In this document: positions 1 through 5,859 of the stretch, in pieces | How the letters are laid out: each line of letters starts with the position of its first letter | Position numbering within the stretch: position 1 is the first letter of the stretch | Source of the DNA: an uncultured Fastidiosipila sp. | Lineage (GTDB): Bacteria > Bacillota > Clostridia > Saccharofermentanales > Fastidiosipilaceae | NCBI GenBank assembly: GCA_938014865.1 | Contig: CALLQJ010000385.1 | Span: 1-7,833, forward strand | Reading direction: 5' to 3' | DNA: 7,833 bases | Notes under the pieces: model-generated | What the model was told of the DNA's origin: nothing | The model's input: the letters and a program-made list of their open reading frames with translations, nothing else | Databases searched by the model: none | Translations under genes and position numbers: made by a program

Positions 1-1582
1 TTATCTTACTCTTCCCGGGGTCCGTTACCGATCCCACACCTTTCCGTGATGAGCCAAAAATTTTCATATCGGTTGAACGTAATAGTTCTTTAGCTCGCTT
101 TATCCGCAGCTGATTAAGATATTGGACCATCCCCATCCCGAAAGTCTCTTTAAATTTACGACTCAGAGAGAATTTATTCATATGAAACATGTCTGCATAT
201 TCCTGCTGATCAACATTTTTATTAAAATTCCTTTTCATATGTTCAGCAACTGCCAGCATCACTTGGTCTACCTCTTCAATGTTCGAAATAGTTTCATGAA
301 AATATATAATACTTTCGCAGATGATATCGGCAAAACACTCATCAGGTTTTTCGGCTTGGGTGATCATGAAAAATGCTTCATCAACAGAATATGGAGCTTC
401 TAGTTTTAGTCCCTTGTATTTTCCCTGAATTAGACTTTTCCAATGTGTCATTAAGTTATAGAAATGAGCCAAATTTTTCTGTAAGCTGTCAAGATTGCAA
501 TGGGTTTTATCTTCGCAAAATTTTACCCATTGATGAGCATCCTCCTTAATCTTTTCTCTTCCGCCTGTTAATATATCGCTGTAAAGTGCATCATCTAAAT
601 CTTTGTTTGCTTTCATTACAGTACCCTTGCGGAATCTGTTATCCGATGATAGTTTTTCAGAATTTATTAATTTTTCTGAAGTGAAATAACTATTTTTATG
701 AGGCTCGTCTATTCTGTTTTCCCAGTAAGAATATATTGCAGAAAAGATACCGTCTCCTATTTGATAAGGCAGTGTGAAAACGGGACTTTGGCCGAAGAAT
801 AAAGAATAATTTCCTGCTATTCTCAGTTTTTCAAACTCTAATTTGATTTGATTTAATGAAGAATAAAGTTCGGATGCGTCATTAGCAGGACAATTTTCAT
901 ATAGAAAAATAAATAATGACTTTCCGTTTGAACGTTTAATCATACTGATAAAACCGTTCTGATTCTTTTTTAAATGATTATGTATTGCTTCATATGAGGA
1001 TTTAAAACAAGTTTTGAATTCGGTATAGCGGAAAGGCAGTGTGAGAGAATCTGAATAAAGAAAGATACCTTTATTTGCAGCTGCAAAGCCGAGAGAAAGT
1101 GATGTTAATTTCTCATAATAGTTACGTTTGTTTTGTTGTCGTAGTAACTCAGCAAAGAGCATCTCTTGATAGAGAACAGAATCGTCTTCAAGATCCGGTT
1201 CTTTTTTATCATTGAGATAACTCTCCACAGCTTTTTGTATTGCTTTATTCAGGGCATCGGGTTCTATGGGTTTTAGCAGATAATCTAAGCCGCCCTGCAA
1301 AAAAATGCCTCTGATATATTCATAATCAGAATATCCGGAGATCGCTATAATTTTGCAAAAGATATCATTTTCATTAATATAACGCGCTATCTCTAAGCCT
1401 GAGTCTTCGCCCAGCTTCATATCTAAAATGATAATTTCAGGATGTTCCTGGTTCAAAAGCGTTTTTGCATCCTGGACATTAGAAGCGTCTAATACAGAGG
1501 TAATGTTATAGTCTTCCCAATTTACCAGAAATTTTATCGCCTTAATAACATCTTTTTCATCATCAACTATCAGAACTTTCAT
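1..1582 (-). CDS. YesN-like response regulator (REC domain plus AraC-type DNA-binding domain), 3' end cut by window edge
   Basis: Cytoplasmic transcription regulator, the expected phosphorylation target of the kinase encoded just upstream. The reading frame runs 527 codons from an ATG preceded by GAGGAG at 6 nt and is still open at the left edge. Residues 1-120 form a receiver domain: acidic pair D7-D8, phospho-acceptor D54 in IIILDMKLG, S82 in IIAISGYSDYEY and K104 in YLLKPIEPDA. A long central region of about 310 residues has no motif I recognise, as is usual in this family. From about residue 435 an AraC/XylS-type helix-turn-helix begins (YADMFHMNKFSLSRKFKETFG, then YLNQLRIKRAKELL). The second helix-turn-helix should follow, but after STDMKIF the frame reads GSSRKGVGSVTDPGKSKI, which fits the family poorly, so a frameshift or sequence error in the last 60 bases is possible. 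It lies 54 nt downstream of the kinase gene and is presumably cotranscribed. Target genes are unknown. Confidence 0.88.
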   Translation of the reverse strand, partial: MKVLIVDDEKDVIKAIKFLVNWEDYNITSVLDASNVQDAKTLLNQEHPEIIILDMKLGEDSGLEIARYINENDIFCKIIAISGYSDYEYIRGIFLQGGLDYLLKPIEPDALNKAIQKAVESYLNDKKEPDLEDDSVLYQEMLFAELLRQQNKRNYYEKLTSLSLGFAAANKGIFLYSDSLTLPFRYTEFKTCFKSSYEAIHNHLKKNQNGFISMIKRSNGKSLFIFLYENCPANDASELYSSLNQIKLEFEKLRIAGNYSLFFGQSPVFTLPYQIGDGIFSAIYSYWENRIDEPHKNSYFTSEKLINSEKLSSDNRFRKGTVMKANKDLDDALYSDILTGGREKIKEDAHQWVKFCEDKTHCNLDSLQKNLAHFYNLMTHWKSLIQGKYKGLKLEAPYSVDEAFFMITQAEKPDECFADIICESIIYFHETISNIEEVDQVMLAVAEHMKRNFNKNVDQQEYADMFHMNKFSLSRKFKETFGMGMVQYLNQLRIKRAKELLRSTDMKIFGSSRKGVGSVTDPGKSKI

Positions 1583-1636
1583 GCTGAACTCCTCGTCTTA
1601 ACTTCTCTGGTACAATACCCAAAACAGCAAATGTTC

Positions 1637-3511
1637 TTATGGATCACCGGCATCAGTATTTTCTCTTATTTTTATACATACAGTTGTGCCGTCCATATTA
1701 TTTGAATAAATGTCCATAGAGCTGTCGGATCCGAAATACAATAATAATCTGCAATAAGTATTCACTAAACCTATAGATTGCGAAGCATCCGTATGTGGAT
1801 AACTTTCTTTTGCTTTTTCTAAAGTTTTTACGACTTCTAATCGTCTCTTATCGGCAATGGGTAAACCGTTATCATGAACTTCCAAACATAAAAAATCATC
1901 ACTCTTGTATGCTGTAATAATAATGACAGATTCATCATTTTCTAAGAGCTTGCCGTGAATGATTGAATTTTCAATAATTGGCTGTAAGGTCATTCTGGGT
2001 ATTTTAAATGTTTCGCATCCTTTTTCAATATCCACTGTGGTATCAATTGAATATTTAAATCTCATTTCCTGCAGAGCAATATAGCGCAGACTGTAGGATA
2101 CATCGGATTTCAGATCGACTAAAACCGGATCTAATTCCATCGCATAATGCAGCATCTGTCCGAAAGAAGAAATAAGCTTATAAAGCTTTAGATCCTTCTG
2201 GTTTAATGTTTGGGTAGCAAAGCTCTGTAAGGTGTTATAGATAAAATGCGGATTAATCTGCATCTGTAAGGTTCTCATATCCGCTTGCAACGCATTAATT
2301 TCTAATTGGTATTGGGTCAAAATATAGTTTTGAATTTCTTCGATCATTGACTCAAATGAATCAATTAATAATTTAATTTCATCATTTCCGTTATAATCGA
2401 CAATTGCTGAAAGACTGTTTTCATCGTTCCATTTATTATTTGTAATCAAATTGTCCATATAATGGGAAATTTTCTCGATGGATTTTGTATAACGCATTAT
2501 ATAAAAGATGTTAAAAGCTGTTAGTAACAGTAAAGCAAAAATTGCTGTTATCAAAGGCAGTTTCATCTGTTTGAAAATAGTTTTGTAGATCGTAGCCATA
2601 GGATATTGGATATAAATGGTCCAGTTCAGGTATTGTGAATTTAAATCTCTTTTAAGGACGAGATTATTATTATAATTTCCGATAAACAAGGTATTAAATT
2701 GTTGGAACTCTATGGAATGCCAGGGCGCATAATGATTAACGGAAGCATTTTCAGATGAGGCCAGAATCTTTCCGCTTCTATCTGTAATATCCATTCTTTC
2801 TCCCTGTGCGTATGCTAATTCACAGTTTTTATTTAAAAAGTCAATGGGAAAGTCCACCAGTAAGAGAGCTATCGGTATTCGTGTATCAGGCAGATTAAAT
2901 ATGGGGACAGAAATTGTAAAAACAAAATTATCTTTGCTTTTAGGATGCGAAAAACCAATGATATGATTATAAGTATGCATAGGATGTGTCGCTTCAACCC
3001 TCACGTCGCTCAAATGAAGATCACTTTTAAGTTGTTCGCTCTCATACGCTTCCTTGCTTCGTGAAAATTGCATATCCTTGGGAACAAGTAAAAATGATTG
3101 ATCATTTTTAAAGGCTTTTAAAACGATCTGCTGTGCATGAGAATTTGAATAATAAATCGACGTCAAATAATTTTGAATAAGCTTTAATTCTTCTCTGTTA
3201 AAATGCTTATTATCTTTGTCATTTAACAGAGTTAAAGTTTCGGGATTTATATAGATACTGCGGATGCTGTCTACAGTTTGACCGAGATAGTAGTCAATAT
3301 TTTGTACAGAAATATCCAGTGCTCTGTTGCTGCTTCGAATCGTTCTTTCCATAATAGTACGTCTAGCATTGAGGAAAAAAGACAAGATAAACAAAAGAAC
3401 AGTGACCGTAAGAGCAATGAGTAAGGGGACAATCAATTGTTTGCTTAAGCTCTTATAGCGCTTTCCTTTTATATCCTTTTTATTATTTAATGGCGTTTCT
3501 TTCTTTTTAAT
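1637..3511 (-). CDS. YesM-type membrane sensor histidine kinase
   Basis: Membrane histidine kinase, partner of the downstream AraC-type regulator. Numbering from the first TTG (3436), residues 2-23 are transmembrane helix 1, about 24-290 an extracellular sensor region, 292-314 helix 2, and about 315-370 a HAMP-like linker. The His_kinase domain follows, with phospho-acceptor H397 in QINPHFIYNTLQ. The HATPase_c domain shows an N box around N490 (PIIENSIIHG), a G1 motif DNGLPI at 522-527 and a G2-like QSIGL at 553-557. The order and motifs match the YesM/LytS-like class. I extend the start by 25 codons to an ATT at 3511-3509, because TTG 3436 has no Shine-Dalgarno site and would start directly in the membrane helix. 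The ATT has AGGAG 7 nt upstream, and the extension supplies a Lys/Arg-rich cytoplasmic tail (KKKETPLNNKKDIKGKRYK). The product would be 624 residues. The function call is secure; the start is inferred. No ATG or GTG is available in frame. Confidence 0.9.
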   Translation of the reverse strand: MKKKETPLNNKKDIKGKRYKSLSKQLIVPLLIALTVTVLLFILSFFLNARRTIMERTIRSSNRALDISVQNIDYYLGQTVDSIRSIYINPETLTLLNDKDNKHFNREELKLIQNYLTSIYYSNSHAQQIVLKAFKNDQSFLLVPKDMQFSRSKEAYESEQLKSDLHLSDVRVEATHPMHTYNHIIGFSHPKSKDNFVFTISVPIFNLPDTRIPIALLLVDFPIDFLNKNCELAYAQGERMDITDRSGKILASSENASVNHYAPWHSIEFQQFNTLFIGNYNNNLVLKRDLNSQYLNWTIYIQYPMATIYKTIFKQMKLPLITAIFALLLLTAFNIFYIMRYTKSIEKISHYMDNLITNNKWNDENSLSAIVDYNGNDEIKLLIDSFESMIEEIQNYILTQYQLEINALQADMRTLQMQINPHFIYNTLQSFATQTLNQKDLKLYKLISSFGQMLHYAMELDPVLVDLKSDVSYSLRYIALQEMRFKYSIDTTVDIEKGCETFKIPRMTLQPIIENSIIHGKLLENDESVIIITAYKSDDFLCLEVHDNGLPIADKRRLEVVKTLEKAKESYPHTDASQSIGLVNTYCRLLLYFGSDSSMDIYSNNMDGTTVCIKIRENTDAGDP

Positions 3512-3518
3512 ACAATCG

Positions 3519-3523
3519 CTCCT
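3519..3523 (-). promoter_or_regulatory. Shine-Dalgarno site that argues for a non-canonical AUU start of the kinase
   Basis: AGGAG on the minus strand, 7 nt before an ATT codon in frame with the kinase and about 80 nt before the first TTG. The only TTG close to this site (3515-3513) is out of frame and meets TAA after one more codon. The placement therefore favours initiation at 3511. The sequence cannot exclude a base error that changed an ATG into ATT. Confidence 0.5.
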
Positions 3524-3574
3524 GACTTGTTCAATACAAACAAAAAGACATTTAAAAAAGTAAGATATTGATAT

Positions 3575-3580
3575 AGTATA
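3575..3580 (-). promoter_or_regulatory. Possible -10 element for the kinase/regulator operon
   Basis: TATACT on the minus strand, about 52 nt upstream of the Shine-Dalgarno site of the kinase, in a very A+T-rich stretch. It matches the sigma-A -10 consensus at five of six positions. No convincing -35 hexamer lies 16-18 nt further upstream (the best is a TGTATA-like sequence), so the assignment is tentative. Confidence 0.3.
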
Positions 3581-3696
3581 ACGTTTTAGAGCAGTTTATA
3601 CAGGATTTTGTCTTAGAAACGGCTTCAAAAAATGAGTTATACTTTGATTTTTAAGTCCATCTGAACGTATTAATGCAAGAAATTAAAATTAAACCC

Positions 3697-3728
3697 AAAA
3701 AAAAACGAAGCCTCCTAAAAGCTTCGTT
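3697..3728 (-). terminator. Rho-independent terminator of the CpXC operon
   Basis: On the minus strand a perfect 8-bp stem, AACGAAGC pairing with GCTTCGTT (3721-3728 and 3704-3711) around a 9-nt loop, is followed directly by a run of nine T (3705-3697, overlapping the last stem pairs). This is a classical intrinsic terminator for leftward transcription. It lies about 200 nt downstream of the CpXC stop and separates that operon from the kinase operon, which therefore needs its own promoter. Confidence 0.85.
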
Positions 3729-3734
3729 CTGATC

Positions 3735-3764
3735 CAAAAGCCGTTTTTTTCTGAGCGGCTTTTG
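3735..3764. terminator. Second hairpin next to the terminator
   Basis: A perfect 9-bp inverted repeat, CAAAAGCCG at 3735-3743 and CGGCTTTTG at 3756-3764, with a 12-nt loop. Each arm ends in four T, so it could stop RNA polymerase in either direction, but no separate T tract follows outside the stem. It sits 6 nt from the stronger terminator, and the two probably act in tandem on leftward transcripts. Confidence 0.45.
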
Positions 3765-3873
3765 CAATAATAAAAATAAACACTCGGGCCTGTCCCGGAA
3801 AGCTCAGAAAGCTAAAAAATCGTAAAGTCCGGGGGATCCTTCGATCGTTCTGCCGAGGATACCCTGCCTTCGC

Positions 3874-3897
3874 GGCACGCAGTCCGGGCAGCGTGCC
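3874..3897. repeat. Inverted repeat downstream of the CpXC gene
   Basis: GGCACGC (3874-3880) and GCGTGCC (3891-3897) form a 7-bp G+C-rich stem with a 10-nt loop, 33 nt beyond the CpXC stop. No T tract follows on either strand, so it is not an intrinsic terminator by itself. It could stabilise the 3' end of the operon messenger or be part of an intergenic repeat. Confidence 0.4.
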
Positions 3898-3930
3898 TCA
3901 GAAAACACAGCGCCATCAGCGCCCCGCTCC

Positions 3931-4740
3931 TCAGATCTCACGCCCGCTCTTCACGGCAAAAATCTTAGCCCATTCGCGGTCGATTTTCTCCCAGCGGCCC
4001 TCCGCCGGCAGACGCTTCGACAAGAGCATTTCCGCCTGATCGTACGCCTTTCCCTGAAGCTCCAGCTGCCGCCAGCCCGTATAAGGACTGTAACGCTGGA
4101 ACAAAAGCCTTTGCCCCTCCTTGCCCAAAAAGAGCAAAGACGATTCTTCCATTGCCTTCAGCGGATCAAAAGCCAGGTCCTTGAGCTCGGCATGCAAAGC
4201 CGCCGCCTCCTCATCCGCCGGATTCGCCGTCGCCTCCTCGCGTGCCCGCTCCTTCTCCTTAATAAATTCCTGCCGGTCATCATCCAGAAGACGCGTCTGC
4301 ATGGCCAGCTTCAGCACCTCCAGCAAACGGTCCGAAAGCCCCGCCCGCTCAATATGAATCTTCTCGATCAGCGCATTATAATCCGAGACCAGACGCAGGC
4401 TGAAATCCTCCGTCGGAAAGCCGAAATCATGCGGCAGCTTTTCCTCCAGCTCGGGCAGGAGACTTCCGTCCTCCTGACGCGGCACGCTTTCCGGCATCTT
4501 TTCCTTCTCCCGCCCCTCAAAATAAATCAAGCTTTTATTAGGACGGTCGATCAGCAGAAAAGGGCGCGGAATCACATAGCTTCTCTGGCAGTTCGAACAG
4601 ACAAAGGTCTGCAGCTCCTTCAAAAGGATTTTCTCCACCAGATCCGGATCCTCTTCCGCATCCACAACATCCCAGACCGGGACATTTTCTTCATTCAGAC
4701 AATAATTACATTCCAATAACTCGCGGTGAAATTTCGTCAT
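3931..4740 (-). CDS. CpXC-domain protein of unknown function
   Basis: 269 residues with no signal peptide or membrane helix, so probably cytoplasmic. The N-terminal part resembles the CpXC family: a first pair C11-x2-C14 (LECNYCL), W23 in VPVWDVVDA, then a second pair C48-x2-C51 (FVCSNCQRSY), followed by PFLLIDRPNKSLIYFE. The four cysteines probably bind one zinc ion; this is family knowledge plus inference. Residues about 160-195 are rich in Glu, Ala and Lys and may form a helix or coiled coil. The rest is unassigned. Its ATG overlaps the TGA of the upstream membrane ORF by one base (ATGA), and there is no well-placed Shine-Dalgarno site (GAGG lies 13 nt away), so translation is probably coupled. 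This links it to the zinc-ribbon/membrane protein, perhaps as a partner. The biochemical role of CpXC proteins is not established. Confidence 0.8.
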   Translation of the reverse strand: MTKFHRELLECNYCLNEENVPVWDVVDAEEDPDLVEKILLKELQTFVCSNCQRSYVIPRPFLLIDRPNKSLIYFEGREKEKMPESVPRQEDGSLLPELEEKLPHDFGFPTEDFSLRLVSDYNALIEKIHIERAGLSDRLLEVLKLAMQTRLLDDDRQEFIKEKERAREEATANPADEEAAALHAELKDLAFDPLKAMEESSLLFLGKEGQRLLFQRYSPYTGWRQLELQGKAYDQAEMLLSKRLPAEGRWEKIDREWAKIFAVKSGREI

Positions 4741-5306
4741 CAGAGCTTATAAACCTCACTGTATTCAAGATTCGGTGAAAATTCATTCGGATTCTGCGGC
4801 TCCGGATTCATCCGGCTCAGGCTCGGCACCACAAAATTCAGCAGGAAAGCCAAAGAAATAAAGAGCAGGAAATGAATCACCGCCGACTGCACCAGCAGAC
4901 GGTCCGTACTCAGCTGCACCGTATCCTTCAGGCTCCAAGTATCAATCATGACCCGCAGCGCATAGGCACACAAGAGCATCACCAGCGACTGCAGCCCCGT
5001 TCCGCTGACAAAAATCAGCGAAATCAGCATCAATAATATACCGTAGTAAGTCCCGGGAAGAAAAGCCCGGCACAGATCCTGCATTAAAATCCTTTGCCTT
5101 CCGACAAAACGAAACACCAGCCGCGAGATCAAGACCCTCAGCGCGGCCAGAATCAAAGCCGCCAAAAAGCCCCGCAGCATCGCCATGCCCGCACTTTCCC
5201 AGAGCAGGTCATTATTCAGCTGCAGCTGCCGCAGCAAAGTAATCCGGGTCAGATTGCTGAAACGCACAAAGGTCAGAATCAATAGAGAAAACACCAGCGC
5301 CGACAA
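4740..5306 (-). CDS. Multi-pass membrane protein segment, probably the C-terminal part of the zinc-ribbon protein
   Basis: 188 residues when read from a TTG at 5306. Hydrophobic segments lie at about 1-17, 43-65, 84-105, 108-123 and 143-162, followed by a polar tail (MNPEPQNPNEFSPN). This five-helix pattern recalls Yip1-like membrane proteins, but I see no diagnostic motif. The TTG has no Shine-Dalgarno site and falls inside the first hydrophobic helix. The frame is open a further 12 codons upstream (HATRFHCIITYL) to the TAG at 5343-5345 that ends the zinc-ribbon ORF, in the same frame. The simplest reading is that both were one protein of about 330 residues, interrupted by a nonsense codon or joined by readthrough; a separately translated subunit is less likely. 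Its TGA overlaps the ATG of the CpXC gene by one base. Function unknown. Confidence 0.65.
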   Translation of the reverse strand: MSALVFSLLILTFVRFSNLTRITLLRQLQLNNDLLWESAGMAMLRGFLAALILAALRVLISRLVFRFVGRQRILMQDLCRAFLPGTYYGILLMLISLIFVSGTGLQSLVMLLCAYALRVMIDTWSLKDTVQLSTDRLLVQSAVIHFLLFISLAFLLNFVVPSLSRMNPEPQNPNEFSPNLEYSEVYKL

Positions 5307-5342
5307 CAGATAGGTAATAATACAATGAAACCGCGTCGCATG

Positions 5343-5345
5343 CTA
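5343..5345 (-). other. In-frame TAG between zinc-ribbon and membrane segments
   Basis: The stop TAG follows NASA at the end of the 129-residue zinc-ribbon ORF. The next 200 codons in the same frame are open and encode a membrane domain without an obvious start signal of its own. The other complete ORFs in the window end in TAA (kinase, LOG) or TGA (membrane ORF, CpXC), so nothing here shows that TAG is reassigned. A nonsense mutation, a sequence error or programmed readthrough would all fit. Confidence 0.6.
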
Positions 5346-5732
5346 TGCCGACGCATTAACCTCCGTCGGTCGGGTAAAAAGATTGTGCAGGAAACTCAGG
5401 GCCCCCCGCGTTGAAAAATTCTTTTCCCGCTTCCGGCCGCGTTCCTTTTTCCGCCTCGTCTTCCGCGCCTGCCGCTCATTGACCCGGCGGGCCCGCCGGG
5501 CGGCAAAACGCTCTCTGAAGCTGCGTTTTCTCTTTCTATCCTGCGGCTCCTCTTGAGCCTTCTGATCCGCACCTGCCGTGCGGGCAGTCGTTTCACTTTT
5601 TACGGAACGCTCAGCGTCCGCTTTCGTTTTATCATGGAATTCCGGCCGGAAGTTCGAGCTGCGGGCCGTGCGGCAGCTGCAGCGTTCTCCCTCTGCCAGC
5701 GCCCGTCCGCAATAAAAGCAATAACGTGCCAT
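5343..5732 (-). CDS. Zinc-ribbon protein with a highly basic linker, N-terminal part of a probable membrane protein
   Basis: 129 residues from an ATG preceded by GGAGG (gap 3 nt). The N-terminus is a compact zinc ribbon: C5-x2-C8 (YCFYCGRAL) and C18-x1-C20 (ERCSCR). A low-complexity linker follows, very rich in Arg and Lys from about 66 to 110 (RKRKRSFRERFAARRARR, RKTRRKKERGRKREK). The end, LSFLHNLFTRPTEVNASA, resembles the amphipathic lead-in to a membrane domain. Zinc ribbon, charged linker and several TM helices is a common architecture in Bacillota proteins, and exactly such helices follow in frame after the TAG. Alone, the ORF would be a small soluble basic protein that could bind nucleic acid or the membrane surface. 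The gene heads an operon with the membrane and CpXC ORFs. Function unknown. Confidence 0.7.
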   Translation of the reverse strand: MARYCFYCGRALAEGERCSCRTARSSNFRPEFHDKTKADAERSVKSETTARTAGADQKAQEEPQDRKRKRSFRERFAARRARRVNERQARKTRRKKERGRKREKNFSTRGALSFLHNLFTRPTEVNASA

Positions 5733-5760
5733 TCCCCTCCAAACTTCCTTTCTTAAAATA

Positions 5761-5790
5761 AAAAACAGAATAAGAAGGCAGACGCCTTCT
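5761..5790 (-). terminator. Probable terminator of the LOG gene, possibly an attenuator for the zinc-ribbon operon
   Basis: A perfect 7-bp stem, AGAAGGC with GCCTTCT (5773-5779 and 5784-5790) closing a 4-nt loop, is followed on the minus strand by the interrupted T-rich tract TATTCTGTTTTT. It lies about 70 nt after the LOG stop, consistent with LOG termination. A candidate promoter for the zinc-ribbon operon lies upstream of it (5810-5818), so if that promoter is real the hairpin would sit in that operon's leader. Confidence 0.55.
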
Positions 5791-5809
5791 CGGGTGTAAA
5801 GTTACATTT

Positions 5810-5818
5810 ATAGTAGCA
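5810..5818 (-). promoter_or_regulatory. Candidate extended -10 promoter upstream of the zinc-ribbon operon
   Basis: TGCTACTAT on the minus strand combines a TGn extension with a TACTAT hexamer, about 78 nt before the zinc-ribbon ATG. The -35 region 17 nt upstream (ATCAAG) is weak, as allowed for extended -10 promoters. The alternative is that the operon is transcribed by readthrough from the LOG gene. Confidence 0.3.
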
Positions 5819-5859
5819 TCAGACTTCCCGACTTGATTTGATATTCCGTAAACAAACCT

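Larger units (their letters stand above)
3524..3930. other. Intergenic region between two leftward operons, with a composition switch
   Basis: About 400 bases without a convincing gene. From right to left it holds G+C-rich sequence with a 7-bp hairpin (3874-3897), a hairpin at 3735-3764, an intrinsic terminator at 3697-3728, then an A+T-rich leader with the presumed kinase promoter. The 8-mer AGTCCGGG occurs twice (about 3827 and 3881). Two short overlapping frames (3804-3941 and 3812-3916, minus strand) are open but not supported well enough to call. Base composition changes sharply near 3780. Confidence 0.5.

Noticed and set aside
122..403. 93-codon open frame on the plus strand
   Set aside because: Antisense to the helix-turn-helix part of the regulator, with no ribosome site and no recognisable domain; a shadow of the real gene.
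3574..3730. CRISPR array or riboswitch in the kinase leader
   Set aside because: No repeated spacer-repeat pattern is present, and no riboswitch core that I can recognise; the structures are explained by terminator hairpins and an A+T-rich leader.
3765..3930. Transposon end or attachment site at the composition boundary
   Set aside because: Only a repeated 8-mer (AGTCCGGG) and a 7-bp hairpin are visible; there is no transposase, integrase, tRNA or terminal inverted repeat in the window.
4111..4719. 202-codon open frame on the plus strand
   Set aside because: Lies opposite the CpXC gene, has a biased Leu/Arg/Gln composition typical of antisense reading of G+C-rich genes, and lacks a Shine-Dalgarno site.
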